5,578 nucleotides of DNA, taken from contig JANQKO010000296.1 of assembly GCA_028281075.1 (NCBI GenBank), positions 1 through 5,578 on the forward strand, written 5' to 3'. The stretch is from Alphaproteobacteria bacterium. GTDB taxonomy: Bacteria > Pseudomonadota > Alphaproteobacteria > GCA-2731375. Position 1 is the stretch's first letter, and each line of letters begins with the position of its first letter. Under the pieces are notes generated by a model, which did not search any database, had not been told where the DNA came from, and saw only the letters and a list, made by a program, of their open reading frames with translations. Positions 1-5,527 of the stretch are shown one piece after another. A program made the translations under genes and the position numbers.

Positions 1-536
1 GCGCGGTCGCGCAGCCGTTCGGCGTCACGCCCGGCCGGTCCGGCGCCGGGCGGCCGGGCGTCACCGCCTTCGTCGCCGCCATAGAGCCGTTCGATCGCGG
101 CGTCGATCTCGCCGGGAATGGCGACGCAGGCGGTCACCGGCTTGCCGGTCATGACCTCGATCGCCCGCATCGCCTCGCGGTTCAGCGGATCGGCCATGGC
201 GACGACGACGCCGTCGTCCTTCTCCGCCAGCGGCAGCAGCCGTTCGCGCCGCAGGAAGCGCTTGCTGGTCCGGCCGGCCAGCACCGGCGCCGTCGGGAAC
301 GAGGCGGCGGCGACCAGGTCCAGTCCCAGAACCCGGCTCAGGTCCGCCGCGACGTCCTGCTCGGACGCCAGGCCCAGGCTGGTCAGCACCGCGCCGAAGG
401 ACAGGCCATGGTGCGGTGATCGCCGCGCGCGCTCGAAGCCGGCCGGCGTCAGGACGCCACGGTCGATCAGGCGTCGGCCCAGCGCCGTCGCGACGTCATC
501 GTCGTCGTCGACCGCCCCCGGCGCCCGCTGGCTCAT
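1..536 (-). CDS. GspE/PilB-type secretion ATPase, N-terminal domain (partial, runs off left edge)
   Basis: The reverse strand reads open from ATG 536-534 to the window edge, giving about 178 residues with the C-terminal part missing. After an acidic start with five Asp in a row (residues 10-14), the sequence looks like the N-terminal (MshEN/T2SSE_N) domain of type II secretion and type IV pilus assembly ATPases. Helical segment LGRRLIDRGVLTP (19-31) is followed by FGAVLTSLGLASEQDVAADL (47-66), then LLPLAEKDDGVVVAMADPLN (100-119) and a region ending EIDAAIERLY (143-152), all hallmarks of that domain. Residues 153-178 are a Gly/Pro/Asp-rich linker. The Walker A and B ATPase domain would lie outside the window, so GspE, PilB or a stand-alone N-domain protein cannot be told apart. 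Start choice: ATG 536 has a GGGA about 8 bases upstream; an in-frame ATG at 611-609 would add 25 Cys/Ala-rich residues without family resemblance. Transcribed divergently from the P450 gene. Confidence 0.8.
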   Translation of the reverse strand, partial: MSQRAPGAVDDDDDVATALGRRLIDRGVLTPAGFERARRSPHHGLSFGAVLTSLGLASEQDVAADLSRVLGLDLVAAASFPTAPVLAGRTSKRFLRRERLLPLAEKDDGVVVAMADPLNREAMRAIEVMTGKPVTACVAIPGEIDAAIERLYGGDEGGDARPPGAGPAGRDAERLRDR

Positions 537-550
537 TTTCCGGTCCCGTT

Positions 551-568
551 CAGCATGCGCGCATGGTG
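551..568. promoter_or_regulatory. Perfect 12-bp palindrome in divergent intergenic region (possible operator)
   Basis: CATGCGCGCATG at 554-565 is a perfect palindrome, extendable to 18 bp (551-568) with one mismatched pair. It lies about 18 bases upstream of the ATG of the leftward ATPase-like gene. It could be a repressor site or just a chance GC-rich palindrome; 12-bp palindromes are expected about once in a window this size. Confidence 0.2.
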
Positions 569-596
569 CCAGATGGGCATCGGTGGCGCAGCATCG

Positions 597-631
597 TTGT
601 TGAGCCGCCATCGTGATATAAATGCTGCTAT
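597..631. promoter_or_regulatory. AT-rich pocket, candidate shared promoter region for the two divergent genes
   Basis: The 116-base gap between the divergent starts is GC-rich except for GATATAAATGC (615-625). TATAAA (617-622) could be a -10 for the rightward P450 gene, with TTGTTG (597-602) as a poor -35 at a short 14-base spacing. On the other strand TTTATA could be a -10 for the ATPase-like gene, leaving a leader of about 70 bases. No good consensus pair is present, so this only marks the likeliest place for initiation. Confidence 0.25.
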
Positions 632-652
632 CCGTGATCCCGGGGAGGCGGC

Positions 653-1933
653 ATGACGCTCGACGGCACGGCGCGCGACACCGGCGCCACTGACGACCGG
701 GACCAGGGCGATCGGGACCTGGACGATCGGCGCCTGGCGGACGGCTTCGACCTGCGCCGGCTGGACCGGGCGTTCCTGGACGATCCCTATCCCACCTACC
801 ACGCGCTGCGCCGCCACGATCCGGTGCACCGGCTGGCGGACGGCTCGTATTTCCTGACCCGCTACGACGACGTCGTCGCGATCTACCGCGATCCCGACCT
901 GTTCAGCTCGGACAAGACGGTCGATTTCAAGCCCAATCTCGGCGACAGCCCGCTCTACGAGCACCACACGACCAGCCTGGTGTTCAACGACCCGCCCTAC
1001 CATACGCGCGTGCGCCGGCTGCTGGCGCCGGCCTTCACGCCACGGGCCTTGCGGGCCCTGCAGGCACGCGTCGAGGCCCAGGTCGACGCGCTGCTGGACC
1101 GGGCCGCGAACCAGGGCCGCATGGACCTGATCGCCGATCTCGCCTCGGCCCTGCCGGTGCAGTTGATCGGCGACATGCTGGGCGTGCCGCGGGACGAGCG
1201 CGGGCCCCTGCGCGGCTGGTCGCTCGCCATCCTGGGCGCGCTCGAGCCGGTGCTGAGCCGCGCGCAGTTCGACGCCGGCTGCCGGGCGGTCGCCGAGTTC
1301 AAGGACTATCTGCGCGGGCTGATCGCCGACCGCAGGCGGCATCCCGGCCGGCACGACGACAGCGAGATCCTGAGCAAGCTGATCGCCGCCGAGGACGGCG
1401 GCGAGACGCTGAGCGAGCTGGAGTTGCTGCACAACTGCATCTTCCTGCTGAACGCCGGGCACGAGACCACGACCAACCTGATCGGCAACGGCGTCGAGGC
1501 CCTGTTCCGCTTTCCCGGCGAGATGGCCCGCCTGCGCGCCGCGCCCGACCTGATCAAGTCGGCGGTCGAGGAGTTCCTGCGCTTCGAGAGCTCGAACCAG
1601 CTCGGCAACCGGCGCCTGACCCGGGATGCCGAGGTTGGCGGCGTCGCCATGGCCGCCGGCACCTATATCCACGTCTGCATCGGCGCCGCGAACCGTGATC
1701 CGGCGCAATTCCCCGATCCCGACCGGCTCGACATCACCCGCAGCCCGAACCGGCATCTCGCCTTCGGCTCGGGCATCCATGCCTGCGCCGGCATGTCGCT
1801 CGCCCGCATGGAAGGCCAGGTCGCCATCGGCAAGCTGCTGCGGCGCTTTCCGGACCTGCGGCCCGACGGCGCCGCCGTCCGCGGCGGCCGGGCCCGCTTT
1901 CGCGGTTTCCTGTCGCTGCCCGTCGCGCTCTAA
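653..1933 (+). CDS. Cytochrome P450 (soluble bacterial class I type)
   Basis: The 426-residue protein is of the usual length for a soluble bacterial P450 and has no membrane segment. All core motifs are present: I-helix oxygen-activation motif AGHETTT (268-274), K-helix ExxR as EFLR (307-310), an NRDPAQFPDPDRLDITR segment before the heme loop, and the Cys-ligand loop FGSGIHACAG (371-380) with C378 as heme thiolate ligand. It should be a cytosolic monooxygenase taking electrons from a ferredoxin and reductase, neither of which is encoded here. Substrate and CYP family cannot be read from the sequence. The first ~30 residues are Asp/Arg-rich and probably disordered. Start: ATG 653 is preceded by GGGGAGG (642-648) at a good spacing. 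It is followed by large hairpins and, 166 bases on, by an aromatic amino acid decarboxylase homologue on the same strand, so a role on an amino-acid-derived aromatic compound is possible but unproven. Confidence 0.96.
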   Translation: MTLDGTARDTGATDDRDQGDRDLDDRRLADGFDLRRLDRAFLDDPYPTYHALRRHDPVHRLADGSYFLTRYDDVVAIYRDPDLFSSDKTVDFKPNLGDSPLYEHHTTSLVFNDPPYHTRVRRLLAPAFTPRALRALQARVEAQVDALLDRAANQGRMDLIADLASALPVQLIGDMLGVPRDERGPLRGWSLAILGALEPVLSRAQFDAGCRAVAEFKDYLRGLIADRRRHPGRHDDSEILSKLIAAEDGGETLSELELLHNCIFLLNAGHETTTNLIGNGVEALFRFPGEMARLRAAPDLIKSAVEEFLRFESSNQLGNRRLTRDAEVGGVAMAAGTYIHVCIGAANRDPAQFPDPDRLDITRSPNRHLAFGSGIHACAGMSLARMEGQVAIGKLLRRFPDLRPDGAAVRGGRARFRGFLSLPVAL

Positions 1934-1947
1934 TTGTCTGTTAAAGA

Positions 1948-2035
1948 GTGGCCTTGCCGGCCCGCTCCCCCACCCGGCCACCCATAGGATACTGTCGTTG
2001 GGTGGCCGGGTGGGGGAGCGGTCCGGCAAGGCCAC
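1948..2035. repeat. Long near-perfect inverted repeat (37-bp arms, 14-base loop)
   Basis: Left arm 1948-1984 begins GTGGCCTTGCCGG and ends GGCCACCCA; right arm 1999-2035 is its reverse complement with one mismatch (C1961 opposite T2022), so 36 of 37 positions pair around loop 1985-1998. It starts 15 bases after the P450 stop. Arms of this length, rich in CCCCCACCC/GGGTGGGGG, are far longer than needed for termination. They look like a dispersed palindromic element of the REP/MITE sort common in high-GC alphaproteobacteria. No clear target-site duplication flanks it and no transposase lies inside. As RNA it would fold very stably and would protect or terminate the P450 message. Confidence 0.85.
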
Positions 2036-2061
2036 GAAAATGGGCCAACAGGCCCATTTTC
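2036..2061. terminator. Bidirectional-looking intrinsic terminator hairpin
   Basis: GAAAATGGGCC (2036-2046), loop AACA (2047-2050) and GGCCCATTTTC (2051-2061) form a perfect 11-bp stem. A-run on the left and T-run on the right give the form of a bidirectional rho-independent terminator, although the T-run is only four long and is part of the stem. It abuts the large inverted repeat without a gap. It should end P450 transcription, or act as an attenuator for the decarboxylase gene that starts 39 bases later. Confidence 0.55.
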
Positions 2062-2086
2062 AAACGATCACCAATAGGCTTTCCGA

Positions 2087-2099
2087 GCGAGGGGGCGAT
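2087..2099 (+). promoter_or_regulatory. Ribosome binding site fixing the decarboxylase start
   Basis: GCGAGGGGGCGAT precedes ATG 2100, with GAGGGG (2089-2094) about five bases from the start codon. The reading frame is open for a further 158 codons upstream, through the hairpins and the end of the P450 gene, so this site and the family-typical N terminus (MNSDEFRR...) are what decide the start. Confidence 0.7.
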
Positions 2100-3542
2100 A
2101 TGAACAGCGACGAGTTTCGCCGCCACGGTCACGCCTTCGTGGACTGGATGGCGGATTACCTCGACAACGTCGAACAATATCCGGTGAAGGCGCAGGTGGC
2201 GCCGGGCGAGATCGCGGCGCAACTGCCGGCGGGGCCGCCCGAGCGACCCGAGGACATGGCCGAGATCTTCGGCGATTTCGAGCGCATCATCGTGCCCGGC
2301 CTGACGCACTGGCAGCATCCGAGCTTCTTCGCCTATTTCCCGGCCAACAACAGCCGGCCGTCGGTGCTGGCCGAGATGCTGACGGCGGCGCTCGGCACGC
2401 AGGGCATGATCTGGGAGACCTCGCCCGCCGCGACCGAGCTGGAGACGCGGGTGATGGACTGGCTGCGCCAGATCCTCGGGCTCGGCGACGGCTGGACCGG
2501 GGTCATCCAGGACACGGCCTCCACCGCGATCCTCTGCGCCATCCTGACCGCGCGCGAGCGGGCCACCAACTACGGCATCAACGAACGCGGCTTTCGGGCC
2601 GAGGACCGGCTGACCGCCTATTGCTCGGGCGAGACCCATTCGGCGACCGAGAAGAACGCCAAGATCGCCGGCTTCGGCCGCGAGAACGTGCGCCAGATCG
2701 CCGTCGACGACGGCTTCGCCATCATTCCCGCCGAGCTGGAGACGGCCATCAAGGCCGACAAGGCGGCCGGCCGCCGGCCGGCGATCGTCGTCGCCAGCCT
2801 GGGCACGACCGGCGCCGGCGGCTTCGATCCGCTGCGGCCGATCGGCGAGATCTGCCGGCGGCACGATGTCTGGCTGCATGTCGACGCCGCCTGGGCCGGC
2901 AGCGCGCTGGTCCTGCCCGAGCAGCGCTGGATGATCGACGGCATCGAGCATGTCGACAGCTTCGTCTTCAACCCGCACAAATGGCTGTTCACCAATTTCG
3001 ACTGCTCGGCCTATTTCGTGCGCGATCCGGACGCGCTGATCCGCACCTTCTCGATCCTGCCGGAATTCCTGAAGCATGCCGAGCACGGCCGCGCCATCGA
3101 CTACCGCGACTGGCACGTGCAGCTCGGCCGCCGCTTCCGGGCCTTGAAGCTCTGGTTCGTGCTGCGCAGCTTCGGCGTTTCGGGCCTGCGCGCACGGGTG
3201 GCCGCGCACATCGCGCTGGCACGGGAACTGGCCGGGCAGATGGCCGCCGAGCCCGATTTCGAGATCCTGGCCCCGGCCCGGCTGGCGTTGTTCTGCTTCC
3301 GCTACCACCCGGCGGACGTCGACGACGAGGTCGAGATCGAGCGCCTGAACAAGCGGCTCCTGCGGGCGCTGAACGAGTCCGGCGCCCTCTATCTGACCCA
3401 GGCCATCGTCGCCGGCCGATACGCCATCCGCTTCTCCATCGGCCAGACCGAAACCCAGCACCGCCACGTGCAGGCCGCCTGGGACCGGATTCGCGATACG
3501 GCACGGTCGGGAAGCAAACGGGAAGCCTCCGAAGAAGCCTGA
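2100..3542 (+). CDS. PLP-dependent aromatic-L-amino-acid decarboxylase family protein, possible aromatic aldehyde synthase
   Basis: The 480-residue protein matches group II PLP decarboxylases of the AADC/DDC type along its length. The N terminus MNSDEFRRHGHAFVDWMADY parallels that of animal AADC and supports this start. Visible motifs: HWQHPSFFAYFP (70-81), TELETRVMDWL, active-site His180 in GETHSATEK (human His192, stacks on PLP), HVDAAWAGSA with D262 (binds pyridine N), and NPHKW with K294 (Schiff-base lysine), then DYRDWHVQLGRRFRALK (334-350). Expected reaction is decarboxylation of Phe/Tyr/Trp/DOPA-like amino acids in the cytosol. However, the residue 29 positions after the lysine, Tyr332 in human AADC and required to protonate the quinonoid, is Phe323 (TTC 3066-3068). 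In plant relatives this change gives aromatic acetaldehyde synthases, which release aldehyde, CO2, NH3 and H2O2. Product type is therefore uncertain. The family assignment is firm; the substrate is not readable. Confidence 0.95.
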   Translation: MNSDEFRRHGHAFVDWMADYLDNVEQYPVKAQVAPGEIAAQLPAGPPERPEDMAEIFGDFERIIVPGLTHWQHPSFFAYFPANNSRPSVLAEMLTAALGTQGMIWETSPAATELETRVMDWLRQILGLGDGWTGVIQDTASTAILCAILTARERATNYGINERGFRAEDRLTAYCSGETHSATEKNAKIAGFGRENVRQIAVDDGFAIIPAELETAIKADKAAGRRPAIVVASLGTTGAGGFDPLRPIGEICRRHDVWLHVDAAWAGSALVLPEQRWMIDGIEHVDSFVFNPHKWLFTNFDCSAYFVRDPDALIRTFSILPEFLKHAEHGRAIDYRDWHVQLGRRFRALKLWFVLRSFGVSGLRARVAAHIALARELAGQMAAEPDFEILAPARLALFCFRYHPADVDDEVEIERLNKRLLRALNESGALYLTQAIVAGRYAIRFSIGQTETQHRHVQAAWDRIRDTARSGSKREASEEA

Positions 3543-3675
3543 ATGCCGTAGCCCTCACACACGCATCACCGTCAGTAAAGGGTATCAGAAGTTCCTTCAT
3601 AGCGGCGGCCGGATACGGCATGCTGGCGGCGGTCAACAATCGGTTCAACAATCCAACGAGTGGGAGGTCGTCTGT
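3543..3675 (+). promoter_or_regulatory. Intergenic leader with tandem TCAACAATC repeat and weak inverted repeat
   Basis: This 133-base gap is visibly less GC-rich than the genes. TCAACAATC occurs twice (3633-3641 and 3645-3653), 12 bases apart from start to start, ending about 22 bases before the hotdog gene, a spacing of one helical turn that would suit a regulator binding side by side. ATGCCGTA (3543-3550) and TACGGCAT (3614-3621) form an 8-bp inverted pair 63 bases apart. The ribosome site GGGAGG (3662-3667) lies eight bases before ATG 3676. No convincing -35/-10 pair was found, but the base composition and length fit a promoter-bearing gap. Confidence 0.35.
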
Positions 3676-4560
3676 ATGCGCGGCTGGCTGGAAACCTATC
3701 GCGGCGTCGTCAACGCCTGGGAATGCGACGTCGTCGATCACTTCACCGTCGCCTACTATTACGACCGCTTCAGCGACGCGACGCTCAACATGCTGGCCGG
3801 CGTCGGCCTGGGCCAGGACTACATGGCCGACACCCGCCAGGCGCTGGCCACCGTCGACTGCCACACCCGCTATCTGGCCGAGCTGCGCGCCGGCGACACC
3901 CTGCATATCGAGAGCGGCGTGATCGGCGCCGACGACAAGGGCCTGCGGCTGGGCCACAAGGTGTTCAACTCGGCCAGCGGCGAGGTCGCGGCGACGCTGG
4001 AGCAGCGGCTGCTACACTTCCACCTCGACGATCGCAAGGCGCTGCCGTTTCCGGCCGCGCGGCAGGAACAGGCGCTCGCCGGCCGCGTCGACTGGGACGG
4101 CGAGCCGCGCGAGGAACGCCCGGCGCCGGCCGACGACAGCGCCTTCATCGACACCGTGCGCGACACGGTAAAGCCCTGGGAGATCGACGTGCTGGGCCAT
4201 ATGGGCTTTCAGTTCTACGTCCACCGCTTCTCGGCCGCGACGCCGCAAGCGGTCGGCGCCTTCGGCATGACGCCGGCCTATATGCGCGAGAACCGCATCG
4301 GCTTCTCGACCTTCGAGTTCCAGCTCCGATTCCTGCGCGAGCTCGGGGCCGGCGACCGGGTGCATGTGCGCTCGGCCGTCATGCATGTCGGCGGCTCGTC
4401 GATGCGGGTGCTGAACCGCATGTACAACGCCGGCACCGGGGAACTGGCGGCCGAGCTCAGCCAGTTCGGCGTGCATCTCGACATGGCGGCGCGCCGGCCG
4501 AAGCCGCTGCCGGACGAGATCCGCGCGCGCGGCCAGGCGATGATGGCGGCGACGGCATGA
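3676..4560 (+). CDS. Tandem (double) hotdog thioesterase-like protein
   Basis: The 294-residue protein consists of two 4HBT-like hotdog units. Each opens with the same pattern: VNAWECDVVDHFTVAYYYDRF (read as two parts, 12-22 and 23-32) in the first and VKPWEIDVLGHMGFQFYVHRF (165-175 and 176-185) in the second, followed by a long helix and the strands typical of the fold (AELRAGDTLHIES; RELGAGDRVHVRS). Asp18 and Asp171 align with the catalytic Asp of 4-hydroxybenzoyl-CoA thioesterases, but the usual GHVN after it is DHFT in the first unit and GHMG in the second. Likely role is hydrolysis of an acyl-CoA thioester in the cytosol, with one cavity possibly non-catalytic; no substrate can be named. 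Start: ATG with GGGAGG eight bases upstream. Its stop codon overlaps the start of the DehI-like gene (ATGA), so the two are very probably made together. Confidence 0.85.
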   Translation: MRGWLETYRGVVNAWECDVVDHFTVAYYYDRFSDATLNMLAGVGLGQDYMADTRQALATVDCHTRYLAELRAGDTLHIESGVIGADDKGLRLGHKVFNSASGEVAATLEQRLLHFHLDDRKALPFPAARQEQALAGRVDWDGEPREERPAPADDSAFIDTVRDTVKPWEIDVLGHMGFQFYVHRFSAATPQAVGAFGMTPAYMRENRIGFSTFEFQLRFLRELGAGDRVHVRSAVMHVGGSSMRVLNRMYNAGTGELAAELSQFGVHLDMAARRPKPLPDEIRARGQAMMAATA

Positions 4561-5402
4561 GCGGCGGTTCCGGCGATCCCCTGCCCACCATCCCGGAAGC
4601 CGAGGCGACCGGCGAGACCGCGGCGCTCTACGACGATATCCGGGCGACGCTGGGCGTGCCGGTCGTCAACCTGGTCTGGCGGCATCTCGCTACCTTCCCC
4701 GGCGCGCTCACCTGGTGCTGGGCGGCGCTGAAACCGGTCTACGAGTCGGGCGCCGTGTCGGTGGCCGCCGACGGCCTGAAGGATAGCCTCGACCTGCCGG
4801 CGGTCCCGCCGGTCCCGACCGCGGCCCTGCGCGCGGCGGGCGTCGACGCCGACGGCGCGGCGCGAATCCGCACCGTGCTGGCGAGCTACAACCGCAGCAA
4901 CGCCATGAACCTGATCGCGCTGACGGCGCTGGTCATGGCGTTGAAGGACGAACCGGCCATGGGCCCATCGCCGACCGCACAACCGGCCGACGACGGCATC
5001 GCCGGCAGCCTGCCGCCGCTGATGTCGCTCACCGACATGCCGGAACACGTCGCGGCCCTGATCGAGGACCTGAACCGCCTCGGCGACCGCGAGGATGGCC
5101 GTGTCATGGCGACGATGTACCGCCACCTCGCCCACTGGCCCGGCTTCCTGGCCATGCTCTGGGCCCTGCTGACGCCGATGGCCGCCAGCGGCCGCCTGGA
5201 ACTTGCCATCGACGGCACGTTCGACGCCGCCCGCCAGCGCGCCGCCTGGATGCTGGCCGGCATCGGCCGGCCCGACGCCGGCCTCGACCCGGACGTCCGC
5301 GCGCAGGTTCAAGCGACGCTCACCCGCTTCACCGACAACCTGATCGGCAAGATGGTCCCCATCGGCCTGATGCTCGACCGCGCGATGTCAGACGGCGAGT
5401 GA
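4557..5402 (+). CDS. DehI-family protein (2-haloacid dehalogenase family), probable catalytic Asp missing
   Basis: The 281-residue protein resembles Pseudomonas putida PP3 DehI (about 296 residues), a co-factor-free 2-haloacid dehalogenase. The clearest match is the N-terminal stretch TGETAALYDDIRATLGVP (18-35) followed by RHLATFPG (42-49). Like DehI it is an internal duplication: RHLATFPGALTWCWAALKP (42-60) recurs as RHLAHWPGFLAMLWALLTP (189-207). Against DehI as I remember it, Asn115 in YNRSNAMN corresponds to Asn114. The catalytic Asp189 position is Met187, Trp34 becomes Val36 and Phe37 becomes Leu39. True 2-haloacid dehalogenation is therefore doubtful, and the protein may bind or convert another small acid or CoA-linked compound. 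Start ATG 4557 lies in the ATGA overlap with the hotdog gene and has only a weak AGGCG upstream, which suggests translation coupled to the upstream gene. Confidence 0.82.
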   Translation: MSGGSGDPLPTIPEAEATGETAALYDDIRATLGVPVVNLVWRHLATFPGALTWCWAALKPVYESGAVSVAADGLKDSLDLPAVPPVPTAALRAAGVDADGAARIRTVLASYNRSNAMNLIALTALVMALKDEPAMGPSPTAQPADDGIAGSLPPLMSLTDMPEHVAALIEDLNRLGDREDGRVMATMYRHLAHWPGFLAMLWALLTPMAASGRLELAIDGTFDAARQRAAWMLAGIGRPDAGLDPDVRAQVQATLTRFTDNLIGKMVPIGLMLDRAMSDGE

Positions 5403-5436
5403 CGATAACGATGGATTCCAACACCTGATCGCCATG

Positions 5437-5470
5437 CTTCGAGACGCCGGCTGCGCCGGCTCCTCAGAGC
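5437..5470. repeat. Degenerate dispersed palindrome (CTTCGAGACGCC...GGCTCCTCAG type)
   Basis: CTTCGAGACGCCGGC, spacer TGC, GCCGGCTCCTCAG forms a 6-bp core stem (GCCGGC 5446-5451 with 5455-5460) and an outer GAG/CTC pairing (5441-5443 with 5463-5465). The wording resembles a palindromic intergenic repeat commonly seen in alphaproteobacterial genomes; that resemblance is from memory. It lies 34 bases after the DehI-like stop and could also help end that transcript, although no T-run follows. Confidence 0.5.
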
Positions 5471-5494
5471 GTGTGAATGAATTACTCACGACCC

Positions 5495-5527
5495 AAAAAA
5501 ACCCGTCATGCTGGCGCAGGCCAGCAT
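5495..5527 (-). terminator. Possible leftward terminator: 8-bp hairpin with downstream T7
   Basis: ATGCTGGC (5508-5515), loop GCAG, GCCAGCAT (5520-5527) is a perfect 8-bp stem. Read on the minus strand, it is followed six bases later by seven T (A7 on plus at 5495-5501). It could end a gene converging from the right of the window. The gap between stem and T-run makes this weak, and the hairpin is also an arm of the repeat described next. Confidence 0.3.

Noticed and set aside
118..603. Plus-strand 161-codon open frame at the left edge
   Set aside because: Ser/Arg/Ala-rich without a domain, whereas the opposite strand gives a recognisable GspE/PilB N-domain.
537..611. Upstream in-frame start at 611-609 for the leftward ATPase-like gene
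   Set aside because: It would add 25 residues rich in Cys, Ala and His not typical of the domain, and would put the start within the candidate promoter pocket.
533..2035. 500-codon open frame on the minus strand opposite the P450 gene
   Set aside because: It is an antisense shadow of a clear P450 gene, made possible by high GC; the translation is low-complexity, without family motifs, and runs through the palindrome.
1948..2061. Riboswitch in the decarboxylase leader
   Set aside because: The structure is two simple hairpins without a recognisable aptamer core; a palindromic repeat plus terminator explains it better.
1626..2099. N-terminal extension of the decarboxylase frame upstream of ATG 2100
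   Set aside because: The added 158 residues overlap the P450 gene out of frame and both hairpins. The N terminus at ATG 2100 matches AADC proteins and has a good ribosome site.
1941..3467. 508-codon open frame on the minus strand opposite the decarboxylase gene
   Set aside because: Antisense shadow of a well-supported PLP enzyme; Gly/Ala/Asp/Arg-biased composition, no recognisable domain, and it starts inside the palindrome.
2621..3957. Overlapping long open frames of Arg/Pro/Ala-rich composition on both strands
   Set aside because: They cross genuine genes in other frames and have the composition of GC-rich shadow translation.
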